From: Porphyra umbilicalis
Taxonomy: Eukaryota; Rhodophyta; Bangiophyceae; Bangiales; Bangiaceae
Assembly (NCBI GenBank): GCA_002049455.2
Contig: KV918765.1
Location: forward strand, 556,092-620,091
Direction: 5' to 3'
DNA: 64,000 nt
Shown: piece after piece, positions 53,884-64,000 of the stretch
How positions within the stretch are numbered: the first letter of the stretch is position 1
Layout of the letters: each line of letters begins with the position of its first letter
Notes under the pieces: model-generated
Seen by the model: only the letters and a program-made list of their open reading frames with translations
Database searches by the model: none
What the model was told of the DNA's origin: nothing
Position numbers and translations under genes: made by a program

Positions 53884-55167
53884 TCATGGCATGTGACCTG
53901 TCCTTTCCGACATGGTGTCGAACTCCTCTAGGAGGCACGATCCTCTCGGGCGACAGTGACGGCGCGGCGGGGGGGGGGCGGGGTCCAGACAGGTCTGGTG
54001 GAGGGGGGGTTTCTAGCGAGTGTAGCGGGAGGGATGCCCTGTCCGGCTAGAGCCGTGGCGCATCCGCACGGTGTGGTTTGTGCCGTCGCTTTGTTAGCCT
54101 CTTGTGTTTCTCCGTTGCCTACAGTATTCCCAGCATGCGGGGGTGGCATGCGCCGAGGCTGCTCGTTGCGCTCTGCGCCTTTTTTTTTAATGGATGCAAA
54201 GATGGCTCACAATGTTTTCAAACTTCAGCGCACGCAAATCAACCAAAAACCAAGTCAATCAGGTGCGTGAGTGGTGGTCGGGCAGTGGGGCTTGGCGAGA
54301 CGGGGGCAGCAGCGGTGCTCCCGCCCAAAGTCGGGTCCCCTCGCTTGCTGGAGCGGGCGAACCGTCAACTGCTGCCGCGCCCACGGCCGCCGGGCCGCAG
54401 TTTGCCTGGCGGCGGCGGCTGCGGGTGGCCCGAGCTGTGGCCACCCGTACCGACCGTGGCGGCAACGTTGACGGCGGCGGCGCCAGCGCCGGCGTCCTCC
54501 CCCTGCCGCCGCTCGTGGCAACGGGCTTGCAGCCCCCCTTGAACCGACGACAGGGGGCCACTGGCCCAGCCTTGTCGCCGACCCGAGCGCCCCCGTGCCG
54601 CCGCCACCGGCCGCCGACGCGACGCTGCCGCGTCACCCCTCCGCTTCAAGCCGCCGCCCACACCCACAGCCACCAGTCCCGGGCCGCACCGCCGCCGCGT
54701 GCCTGCCCGCCCCCTCCGCCACCGACCGTGGACCGGTGGTCGAGGGCGGCTGCCGCGCCACCCACCGCCTCTCCCCACCCGACCGTTGGCCCGCCGACCA
54801 CGGCCGGGGGCGGCAGCGCGCTCCTCGCGCGCTCCGTGTCACCACGTCGCTCTCCGCCCCCCCGCCACTATCGCTGCATCGGGCGTACAAGCAGGACACC
54901 CACGAGCGTCGGGGCACCGACGCACCGGCTGCGCGCGGGGCAATTAACGTGAGGCAGAGCCCCACACCCCACGGGGTCCCTGTTTACCGCCAGCCGCCTA
55001 CGGCGCGGCGGGGAGGGTCCGACCGCGGGTCGTTCTGGTGGGGCGCCTCGCGGTGGATTACAGCGGGTTGGCGCGACAAACGCCCGCCACCGCCCCGCCC
55101 CCCACCACGGCGGCCAAACCGGCTGGCGGTCGCGACGGGCCCCGCGCGACAGCCCCGCCGGGCGGAC
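53884..55167. other. Spacer, no gene seen
   Basis: Mixed composition to about 54260, then GC-rich DNA open in several frames with Ala/Pro/Arg-rich translations. Nothing here shows a domain. Later exons of the zinc-finger gene could lie in this interval. Confidence 0.4.
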
Positions 55168-55702
55168 TCACCCCGTCGGCTCCACTGCCGACAGGTGTAC
55201 GCGGAGGTGCCGCGTGAGCCCGTCGCGAAAACCAAAGCAGCTGCCACAGGTCGGACACTCAAAAGGACGTTCCTGCTTGTGGACACCCCGCTCGTGCTTG
55301 TTGCTGTGGGTGGGGGGGGGAGGGGGGAAGGGTGACGAGAGGACGGTACAGCAGGGAAAAAATAAGAAAAAAACGGTGACAGGTGGGGGGTCAACTTGAG
55401 ACCGCGTCGCGCGCCAGTGTCAGCGCACCATCCCGTCGGCCACCGCGCATTGGCGGCGTCACAGGCAAGACAGGAGAAGACGTGGGTCTGGCAAGCACGA
55501 AAGCCGGCCGCCGGTGCGCTCCGGTGCGGCGCCGCCCGCCCCCCCCGGCCCGGGCCCAAACCATGCGCGCAAACACAGCGAGTGGCGGCAAACGCAACCG
55601 CTGCGTGGGTCCACGTACCGGTTGCCCACTTCGCCAAAACGGCGGTCGCACAGGCGGCACCCAAACGGGCGCTCCCGGTCGTGTACCGTCCTCTCGTGCT
55701 TC
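55168..55702 (-). CDS. C2H2 zinc-finger gene, partial (two exons seen)
   Basis: This gene would encode a DNA-binding protein. Exon 55702-55619 (acceptor CGCAG|G, donor CG|GTACGT) gives the tail of one finger, KHERTVH, the linker DRERPFG, and the start of the next, [14 protein letters not shown]. After a 315-bp intron with a long pyrimidine tract, exon 55303 onward supplies NKHERGVH, which completes that finger with exact C-X2-C-X12-H-X4-H spacing, then linker KQERPFE and a full third finger [21 protein letters not shown] split here only by my description. The frame reaches TGA at 55168, but GTGAGT overlaps it, so this could instead be a donor at 55171. Upstream exons (at least the first half of finger 1) are not resolved; ECGRGCGQSFGNRSG near 56680 on the same strand is a candidate. 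Confidence 0.7.
55304..55618 (-). other. Intron within a zinc finger
   Basis: Donor CG|GTACGTGG and acceptor CCCACAG|C, 315 bp, phase 2. It interrupts a finger just before its His pair. Confidence 0.7.
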
Positions 55703-55833
55703 CTGCGGGACCGCAGCAGGCCCCAAAACGAACGGCAAGACCACCAAGGGGACCATTCACAAAAGGCGCAGGCAACGACAAACAGCAGAGCAGCAAAGTT
55801 AGCACTTGTCCGCCACGCCCTCCGCCGCGCCAT

Positions 55834-58650
55834 GTTGCTCCACAGGCGCCCGCACCTGCCCGGCGTGCGGCGGCGTTTGACCGTCTGGCCAGCCGCCGGG
55901 CCACCGCCATCGGCGCGCTACCACCACTCATTTCCAGCGCCCGCGTCCGCCGACGCCACCGCCGTTGGGAGACGGCCGCGCCACCTCCCGGCGCCGCACC
56001 GCAGCGGCACCCTGACAACAGTGGTGGCAGAGCGCCTCTCCAGATCAACCACCCGTCGACGCTGGTCACGCATCATGAGAGCTACAGGCGGCGCGTGGAC
56101 TCACTTGCAATCTGTGGTGCAAGGATGCACCACCACGAGGCACAGCAGCGAGCGAGGCACCGTTCCCACGGGCAGCCAGCCCCGCGCCCAAGTCGAGCGA
56201 GACAGAATCGCCCAGCAGCCGAAATTAGGGGGCCATGAATGCGAGCGGTGGCGGACGGTCGAGTCACGTCAGATTCCGCCCAGCGCGCGGTCGGCCCCGA
56301 GGGGGCGAGCCCCACCCCAACCGCGGACAAAACCACCGTGGCGCGTGGGTGCGCCCCCGGCAACGGCCCGCAGTGGGCCCACGGGCAAGGTCTCGGCCGA
56401 CTGGTGGGCGGCCCCACCGACCCGCCCCCCGCCCAGAAGCCCAGAGCCCCCGCCCACAACGCGCGGCTGTGGCGGCTGTGCACGCGTCGTACGGCGCAGA
56501 CCGACCCCCCCAGACACGCTGGCGCTCCCTCCCCATTGTCCGCACAGGCCCACCCCGTCCAGCGTCGACGCGCCCGGCGGGCGCGCCGTCGACGCCCCCC
56601 GCCGCGGCGCGCCACGGGCGGCGCACCCCCCTCCCCCCAGGCCGACGGCCAACGTACCCGACCGGTTGCCAAACGACTGCCCACAGCCGCGGCCACACTC
56701 GACGCGCGGTTTGGCGACGCGCCCCGCCCGCGGCGGCAACCGGCCGCCGGCCGCTGGCGCGCCACGCCCGTGTCGGGACCGTCGGGGTAGGGGGAGCCCC
56801 CCGCCGCCAACCCCGCCGACGGCCGAAGCGGCCGAGCGCGCCACCGCCGCTTGGCCGCCACCGCCGACCGCACGACGGGGCGCGTGCGGCGGCGGCGGCA
56901 GCGGCACAACGTGCGGGCGCCCCCCCGACCCGAAGGCGACAACGTGCGGGAGCAACGTGTGGTACGGGCGCCACCCGTGGGCGGTCGCCGGCGGGGGGGG
57001 CGGCGGCGTCGGCGCCCCCGCGGGGCGCGCCGCCGTCAGCCACCCGTCGGGGCGCGCGTCGACGTCGGCGGGCAAGATTGTCACGGGGCTGCCGACTGCG
57101 GCGGGGCGTGGCGGGCCGGCCCTACACCACCCCGTCGGCCGGGGCGTCGTCGCGTCGGCGGCCGTCACGCGCGCGCCAGCGGCGGCGGGTGCCGCGACGC
57201 CCGTCGCGACCACCGGAGCCAACGTCCGCAGGCGCGGCGCGCGTGTCGCAGCGGCCGACCGGCGGCCGCCACTGCCGCCGCCGCCGCTGCCACCGCCGCC
57301 GCCCAGGGACGGCAACCGTTGGGGTGGCACCACCAAGGCACCGAGCGCCGGCGGCGGGCGTGGCACCGCGCCGCGCCGCGGCGGCGGCGGCGTGCGCGAC
57401 GGCGACGGCGCCGCCGGCGCCACGCCGTGCACAATGTACCCAATCGACAGGCGGTGGTCGGCGGCGCCGCCCGTCATGGCGGCGACTCCCCCGCGGCGGC
57501 CGAGGCGGCGGCGGCGGCGGCGGCGGGGTGGCGGCCGACGCCGCGGGGCGTCGTCGACGGGAGCCGTGGAAGGGGGGGGAAGGAGGCGTGTCGACGCCGC
57601 AACGTCGGCAAACGGTCGGGGCGCGGTGCACAAGGGGGGCGGCGGTCGAGGAGGGAAACAAGAGAGGAAAAGGATGGGGGGAGTGCGGCGCAGGGGGGGG
57701 GGGCGGGTGCGGCCGCGGCGCCCGGGTGCGCAGAGGCACGGCGGATCGCGTCAAGGCGCACGGGGCGACACGCGGGCCCGCATCAAGACGTGGGGCGGGT
57801 GCGACGCGGCGGCGACCGCGCACGCGCCCCGCCCTCGAGAATCGTACACATCCCACATCAACGGGGGGCACGCCCGGCGCCGCAGCGGCCGCCCGCAGCG
57901 TGCGCGCGGGTGCCGACGCGCGGCGGACGCGGGCGTCGGCCGCGTCCGCACGCCGCCCGAGTGTCCTCCCCGGTGACGGTGCGCGGCGCGCCCCAACAAG
58001 GACCGCGTCTCGAGTGGGGCCGCCGAGTGCGCGAGGACCAGCCATCGCCGCCGTGTCCACGGCGTGGCCCCGCCGGCCGGCCCCGCGGGTCGGCCGAGGG
58101 GTCAGCACCCGCCCCAACGGCAAACGGCATTGGTGACGGCGCGCGCTTGCCCGCCGCGGCGGACGTGGCCGCAACGCGGCCGCGTCTGTGGCCGCCCGCC
58201 GCCAGGTGGGGAGAGGGGACCCTCCCCCACAGCCGTGTTTGGGGTGCCCCTGAGGGGGGCCGAGCGGGTTTGAAACCCGCTACTATATCCAGAACCAATG
58301 GCGGCAGCGTGTGTGGCTGACCCCGTGGGCCACAGCGGGGCAAAAAAAAATGGCAGTGCCCCGGTGGGCCACCCGGGTCGGGTCCGTCCGCTGTGCAGGG
58401 GCGCGGGCCGGCGCTTGTTTGGCGCGGCGGGTGGGTAGGCGGGTGCGGCCTTGCGCAGGGGAGGGCCCTGGTGCGGTGGCGCGTGGCAACCACGCGCCAC
58501 AGACGGGCAGGCCGCGGACGCTGTGGGTGCCCCCTCGGCTAGGGTGGGGCGTCTGGTCGGGATTCGTAGGCCCACCTCCGCGCAGGGGCACTGGTCGGGC
58601 CACGGTTGGACTCTGGCGCGCGCAGGGCACCGCCTCACACTGCAGAAAAA
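55834..58650. other. Extremely GC-rich region, coding status unclear
   Basis: Nearly every frame is open for hundreds of codons because stops are rare at this composition. A minus-strand frame at 57633-56269 has some protein-like parts (RLSIGYIVHGVAPAAP, GSPVTILPADVDARPDGW, HTLLPHVVAFGSGG) and the Cys-rich ECGRGCGQSFGNRSG, and might be the front of the zinc-finger gene. The plus-strand frames are Arg/Pro/Ala-rich and look like shadows. At 58260 GAGCGGGTTTGAAACCCGCT is a short perfect inverted repeat. Confidence 0.3.
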
Positions 58651-60380
58651 CAGTGTGTATTTTTTTCGCGTCGTGCACTCAGCGCGCCCTCTCAGCTGCC
58701 CTCGACCGCAGCTCCTGTTACGCCCCTCGGGAGGAGTGTGCGGGGAGAAGGGTTTGGGTCCACAGCCCAGAGTGGCAGGCTACCAACAAAAAAGCAAAAC
58801 ATGAGACGCGTTGACCGGCAGCGAACACGGTGTTGCCCGTGCGCGCCCGTTCTTGGCAGCTGCCGGAGAGCCGTGCCGGTGGACTGTCAGCTGTACTGCC
58901 CACCAGCCACCTTTTGCCAGTTGTCTGATGGTCGTCGGCCGCTGCCCCACATCGACCAGAAAAGGGCTCGAGCAAGCCAAAGTCAACCGTCGCGTGTTAC
59001 CGAGACTGCTGTTGGGAGCTGCCTTTGTCTCTGACCAAGAGTACACACACCTGCGCCGGGGCTCCCTCCCTGTGCCCTCAGCCTATACAGTACAGTACAG
59101 TGCGATCTCGATCAAACGTCCAACGATACTGCACTGAGTCTTTCTCAGAACAAATCCAAGTGAGCCAAGATTGAGAGGGACTTAACGTCGCAAATATATA
59201 TTTCACCGTCCAATCGCATGCGACCGCCCGAAAGGTACAGTTTGAATATGATTACATAGCACCGTCCTGCATTTTATGGAAGAAATACATTCCGTGACGA
59301 CGGCTACCAAATATGCTACCAGCGACTACAGCCCAAGCAGTACAGATTTCTCTGGGCAGCTAAAATCGTCCATGTGAAAATGCACGATGTACATACTGTG
59401 TGCGCGGCGAATCGCTCTCTCCGTCCCGCCCACGCCCGCGGCGCTGGTCGCCAGCCCCTCGTCGGCCGCGGCCCGACGCCCCGTGCCGAGCGTCGTGGCC
59501 CCTCGTCTTTCCGCCCACATCCCCCACTCACCGCGGCTGGCACGGCGGGTCGTGCCGTGCGCTCCCCACACGGTGGCGGGGGCCACACCGAGGCGCGACG
59601 CCGCCCCCCGGGGCACCCGCCGCCCGTCGCCGGCCGCGACCCGCCGGCCCCGTGGCCGAGCCGCCCGCACCAACCGGCGCTGGCCACCGTCCACGCCCGC
59701 CCTTTGGCTCCTCGACGGAAGCGCAAACTTGACCTTGGCGGCTGCCCGTCGGGTGCCTGGGGGGCGCCCCTGCCCGATACGCACCCCCTTACCGTCCGTG
59801 CCCCCCCCCCCCCGCCGCGCCGCGCGCCAGATGCGCCCGGCCACGCGTCGACGCCCGTCTCCCCCAGCGTGCCGTGCCGCCCCTCTTTTCAAGAGGGCGG
59901 CTTGACAGAGACGCCGCCCCTCAACAAATCATGTCGGCTGTTGACAGCGACGCGCGCAGGCGGCGCGTGCCGGGTCGATCCCAGTGGGGCGGCGGCAGAC
60001 ACGGGGTCGTGGGGTCGTCATGCCACCCCTGCCCCCCCCCCATCCCGGGGCGGGGGTGCACCGGCCGCCCATGGCGCGTGGCGGCAGCCGCGCGCTGCCG
60101 CTGCCGCTGCCACCAGCGCCGCCTCTGCTGCCGCCTCTGCGCGTCGGCGACGCGGGCAGAGGGCGTCTGGCGGGCGTGAGGCCGCCCCGCCCACGGGCGG
60201 CGCCGCCGCAGGGGCGGCGCGCCCCGACCGCGCCGGCGGCCCGCAGGCGGGCAGCAACGCAGACGGCGGGGGCAAGGCGGGGCCGGTGGGCGCCAGGGGG
60301 AGCCCCCCCAGGGCCCCAGGCACCGGGGATGCGCGGGGTCGGGCACGAGGCGGGTCGACGCGCCGCCACCCGCCTCGGCC
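58651..60380. other. Spacer, no gene seen
   Basis: From 58650 to 59380 the DNA is of ordinary composition with no domain. From 59390 GC-rich DNA gives open frames on both strands; the plus frame from ATG 59387 begins like a leader peptide but nothing recognisable follows. Confidence 0.35.
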
Positions 60381-61548
60381 TCACGGCCCGTCTCCCCCTC
60401 CCCGGCGCGGCCCGTGGTCGTCCTCCCGCCTCCCCCCCCCCGCCATTGGCGGCGTCGGCGGCGGCGCCAGCGGCGGCGGCGGCGCCAGCGGCGGCGGCGG
60501 CGGCGTCGGCGGCGGATCCCCCGCCCGCGCCGCCGCCCGCGCCGCCGCGCGCCGCGCGTTGGCCACCGCCGCCGCCGCCCGATTCTTTGCGACGCGCGGC
60601 GTCACCGCCGCCGCCGCCGTCGGCCGGCGGCGGCGGCGGGGGGGGAGGGCCGGCTCGGCGGCGGCGGCGGCGGCCGCCGCCGCCGCCGCCGCACCGTCGG
60701 CGACGGGCGCGGGAGGGACCATGGCGGGGTAGAGGCGCACCGCACCGGCGGGCGGGGCGGGGCCGGGGGGCACCCCCCCCGCCGCGCGGCGGGCGCCCCG
60801 AGGCGACCGCCCACGGGCGGCGGGGGGGGGGGGGGGGGGCCCGCCGGCGCAATCGCCACCGCCGCCCGCGCGGGGGGGCGCCGCGACGCGGCGGGCGGCG
60901 GCGGCGCGGCGGCCGCCGCCGCCGCCGCGGCCGCGGCCGCCACGGGCGCCGCCGACGGCGGCGCGGGGTGGCCCGCCGCGCCCGCCGGCGGGCCGCCGCC
61001 CGCGCCGCCCGCCGCGGGGAGCGCCCCCGCCCCCGTCGCGGGGCGTGCGCCGCGTCCGCCGACCGCCGCCGCCGCGCCCGCCGCCGGCCGAGGCCCCCCC
61101 CCGGCGGCCAGTGCACCGGCGGCGGGGCCGGCGGCGGGGCGTGCCCCCCCCCCCCCCCCCGCCCCGCCCGCGCGACCACCCCCCAGTCGTCGTCGTCGTC
61201 GGCGGGTGCCCCCCCGGCCGACCCCCCCCCCCCCCCCCCCCCCCAGAGCCGCGAGGCGGCGGAGCCCCCCCCCCCCCACCCGCTCGCCGCCGCCACCGCC
61301 GCCGCGTGCAAGCGCCGCAGCCCCACCCCCGACACCCGCGTCACGTCCAGCTGCGCACAATACGGGGCGGCGGCGGGGCGGGCGCCAAACCCCCCCGCCC
61401 CCCCCCCCCCACGCGCCGCCGCCCCCCGTCGCCCCCCGCGGGCGCCCGCACGTCGAGCACCGCAATCCCAAACCGCCCGTCGCTCCACCGCACGTACGGG
61501 GACGCTGCGGGGCACGTCGGCGGCGCGTCGGCCGACGGCGGCCCGCCG

Positions 61549-61587
<39 letters not shown>

Positions 61588-62070
61588 CCGCCGTCGAGGC
61601 GGTGCGCGCGGGCCGAGCGCCAGCTCGACACGCCCCCGCCCGCCTCCACGACCCACACGTCGACGCCATAGCCGGCCGCGTCGACGGCGGCGGCGGCGGC
61701 CACCTTCCACCGGCGCCCGCGGTGCGGAGGGGGGGGGAGGGCGCCCACGGGGGCGCCGCCCCCCGCCGCACCCGCCGCCGCCGCCGCACCCGCCGCCGCC
61801 GCGGGCGCCCCCGCCCCCACCACGGCACTCGCACCCGCCGCCGTCGCGGCGATTGGCGGGCGCGCCGTCGGGCGGGGACGCGTCGGGGGCGGGGGCGGCC
61901 GCGCCGGCGCGCACACCACATCCACCCACGCGCCCGAGCGGGCGTGGGTGGCCCACCGGTGGGCGCCCGCGCCGGCGGCGCCGTCAAACCCCCCCTCCCC
62001 CGCGGGGCCCGACACGAGGTCCACAACGCCGTCATAGACGCCCACGCCGAGCGTCCACACGTCGGGGGCG

Positions 62071-62118
<48 letters not shown>

Positions 62119-62395
62119 GCCGAGGCGGTGGCCGAGGCGGCGGTACCGCCGCCGCCGTCGGCCCCCGCGTCCGCGTCGGGGCGCCCGCCGCCCCCGCACC
62201 GCCGCCGCCGCCCGCCGGTCGGCCCACACGCGTCCACCGTGGCGAGGGGCACGAGGAGTTTGGACGTGGCCATCACCGTCACTGGCGCCCCGTCGGCGGG
62301 GGCGGCGGGGGTGGGGGCGGCGGTGGGGGCGGCGGGCGCCGCCGCGTCGGGCGGCGGCACCGCCGCCACCGCCGCCGACGCCGCCGCCGCCGCCC

Positions 62396-62433
<38 letters not shown>

Positions 62434-62680
62434 GTCGTCGTCAGCGGCGCGCGGGGGTCCCCCCCGCGGGGACACCCCCGCCCGCGGCTGGCACCACGGC
62501 GGTGATGAGGTGGTCCCGCCCGACCGCCGCGGCGAGCGCGTCGGGCGTCAGCGCCGGCGGCGGCGCGTCGGCGGGGGGGAAGAGGAAGGCGACGGCGGCG
62601 GGCGGGAGGGCACACAGCGGCGGCAGCGTGAGGAGCGCGCCCGCGGTGAGGCGCGGGGGGGGGGGCATGCGCGCGACGTT

Positions 62681-62713
<33 letters not shown>

Positions 62714-62836
62714 CTGGCGGCCACACTGGCCGGGGGGGTGGGGGGGGGGGAGGCGCGACCGCGGCCACGTCGCCGCCACGGTGCCGTCCGTCTTGGGCGG
62801 GGTCGGGCGATGGCCGCCAATGTTGCATGGGAGCAA
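60381..62836 (-). other. Coding-like minus-strand locus with frame hops
   Basis: Protein-like pieces occur in order on the minus strand. Near 62640-62500 are LTAGALLTLPPLCALPPAAV and GRDHLITAVVPAAGGG. After a G run at 62459 come VTVMATSKLLVPLATVDACG, APDVWTLGVGVYDGVVDLVS, RWKVAAAAAVDAAGYGVDVW and SPYVRWSDGRFGIAVLDVRA. Near 61410 a further frame gives ARPAAAPYCAQLDVTRVSGV. The spacing of short strand-like blocks could suit a beta-propeller, but I cannot name a family. Poly-Ala and Pro tracts from triplet repeats lie between them. Runs such as 28 G at 62681-62708 make every frame assignment provisional. A possible ATG is at 62828. Confidence 0.35.
62681..62708 (+). repeat. Run of 28 G residues
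   Basis: This is the longest single-base run in the window. Frame assignments across it cannot be trusted. Confidence 0.9.
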
Positions 62837-63360
62837 CTTCAGGGGGGATGCGTACAGATGTGGCGCCTTTGGATAGAATCCTCATCACACAGAGACGGAT
62901 GCTCGTCCTCATTTAATCCTAGCCACAAAAATTGAGGATTTCATAGTATGTATAGGGCCTGCGGCCCGATTTGCTCACGCAGCCACATCGATTCTTGAGG
63001 TCGGCGTGACGCGAAATTGGGATCGTCCCCCAGTGCTCGGCAGATCAAGTGGAGGAACTCCCCGGGGTTTTCCGGTGGACCGTCCTGGCCAAGCCTCAAA
63101 ATTGGAATAGGGTAGGGCGAGATCTCTGACGCAAGACCGTCCTGGAAAGTTTCCAGTGGAAACAGCCCCGACGGTGGCGTTTGGACTTTACTCGGGATCA
63201 TCCTTGACTTCTACACAGTCGCTTGGAAACCCCACGCAGTAGGGGCCCCCGTCTGCCGCGCCGCCCGTCCCGCCGCTCGGCCGCCGTGTCGGTCGCCGCC
63301 CGCGGGGTCCCACCCGCCCCCGTTGGCAGCTGCCGCTGCCACCCCGCGGACCGTCCCGTG

Positions 63361-63926
63361 ATGAATGGGCTCGGCGGGCGGTCGACGCCCAAGATGGACG
63401 CGGCGGCGGCGGTGGGGGTCCCCCTCGACCGCCTCCCCGCGCTCCCCCTCCTCGCCTATGACGCGGTGCGGTCGTCGGCCGCGCTGCACGGCGCGGGCCT
63501 CCCCGCGTGCGTCCCCCCCATCCTTGCCGCCGCCGCCGCCGCGTATGTGGCGTTTGTGCTCGGCGTTGCCGCCGCCGCCGCCGCGGGCGCGGCGCTCGTC
63601 CTGGCCGTGGGGGGCGCGTGGCTCGCGTCGGCCGTCGCCGCCGCCGTTGCGGTCGTCACGTCCGTGGCGGCGGGCGTGATGGCGGCGTTGCTCGGCGCGG
63701 CGTTGACCGCCGCCGTCGTGGTGGGGGCGGGCGTCGCCGCCGCCGCCGCCGCGCTGTACGGCGCCGGTGTGGTGGCGGCGTGGGCGCTCGCCGCGGGCGG
63801 GGGGGAGGGGGATGCGGAGGAAGGGGAGGGGGGGGGGGGGGGCGCCCGGCGGGTGCCCCCGCACCCCCGCCGCCGCCGCCCGTGGGGGGGGTGGCGGCCA
63901 TTGGCGCGGCGCTGCCGGCGCTCTAG
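63361..63926 (+). CDS. Alanine-rich multi-helix membrane protein, unknown
   Basis: From ATG 63361 the frame reads MNGLGGRSTPKMDAAAAVG, DRLPALPLLAYDAVRSSAAL, then at least four hydrophobic Ala/Val segments (ILAAAAAAYVAFVLGVAAA, ALVLAVGGAWLASAVAAAVA, AGVMAALLGAALTAAVVVGA, AAAALYGAGVVAAWALAAG). In this frame no stop occurs before the window ends. Across the G run at 63827-63842 another frame gives APAPPPPPPVGGVAAIGAAL and a TAG at 63924-63926, a more natural ending. I therefore read one gene of about 188 residues with a run-length break. No family is recognised, and an upstream exon cannot be excluded because Ala/Val segments also arise from GCC-type repeats. Confidence 0.45.
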
Positions 63927-64000
63927 GCCAGTGGGGGGGGGGGGGGGGGTCTGCGCGCCGCTGCAGGTGGAGTGGCAGCGGGACGGGGCCGTGGGCGGGG

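Noticed and set aside
58255..58290. tRNA T-arm
   Set aside because: GCGGGTTTGAAACCCGC resembles a T-arm, but no D-arm, anticodon arm or acceptor pairing can be drawn around it on either strand.
56235..58320. Large plus-strand proteins of 490-820 residues
   Set aside because: Three overlapping frames are all open and all Arg/Pro/Ala-rich, which indicates absence of stops rather than coding.
59984..62935. Plus-strand protein of about 980 residues
   Set aside because: It is almost pure Arg/Pro/Gly/Ala from triplet repeats, the expected shadow of the minus-strand blocks in DNA of this composition.
1..64000. CRISPR array, prokaryotic operons or prophage
   Set aside because: No regularly spaced identical repeats with unique spacers, no ribosome-binding sites ahead of genes, and GT-AG introns with eukaryotic families throughout.

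Overview
This window looks like GC-rich nuclear DNA from an intron-poor eukaryote. The organism call is inference. The genes seen are a Golgi GDP-fucose carrier, a mitochondrial carrier, a Patched-type permease, a bZIP factor, C2H2 fingers and two rRNA-modifying enzymes with leader-like N-termini. Most run as single long exons, and the few introns are 150-410 bp GT-AG. Third codon positions are almost all G or C, and the gene-poor spacers are packed with DNA transposons. A bangiophyte red alga (Porphyra/Pyropia type) is my best guess; bacteria and viruses are excluded by the introns and protein families.

Layout. 1-4.9 kb: spacer with low-complexity GC-rich DNA and an 18-bp minisatellite. 4.94-8.92 kb: a complete PIF/Harbinger transposon with terminal repeats, a 3-bp target duplication, a transposase and a Myb/SANT partner, each broken by one stop. 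8.9-11.3 kb: spacer with small inverted-repeat elements. 11.4-12.2 kb: sulfotransferase-like gene. 13.0-13.8 kb: possible hypothetical gene. 14.9-17.8 kb: Patched/RND permease, convergent with 18.3-19.4 kb, the GDP-fucose transporter. 20.3-29.5 kb: repeat-rich, with a Tc1/IS630-type transposase relic, a two-exon zinc-knuckle gene, two copies of a 0.7-kb repeat and a frame-fragmented coding-like stretch. 29.8-33.2 kb: divergent pair of rRNA enzymes (KsgA-type dimethyltransferase and RsuA/RluF-type pseudouridine synthase). 33.7-44.8 kb: a second Tc1-like relic, minisatellites, a second Harbinger-type transposase with an intron, a decayed coiled-coil ORF beside it, and a third 0.7-kb repeat. 46.7-50.4 kb: mitochondrial carrier convergent with a bZIP gene. 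52.4-53.4 kb: hypothetical membrane protein. 55.2-55.7 kb: C2H2 zinc-finger exons. 56-62.8 kb: extremely GC-rich DNA in which coding-like segments hop between frames. 63.4-63.9 kb: alanine-rich membrane protein.

Two themes run through the window. First, at least four host genes change reading frame exactly at long G or C runs (12-22 bases), with good protein sequence on both sides; these are probably run-length errors or variants, and the genes are likely intact in life. Second, the transposon ORFs are interrupted by in-frame TGA/TAG/TAA codons of the kind produced by C-to-T changes, while TGA is an ordinary terminator for the host genes here. That suggests recently silenced elements decaying by cytosine deamination.
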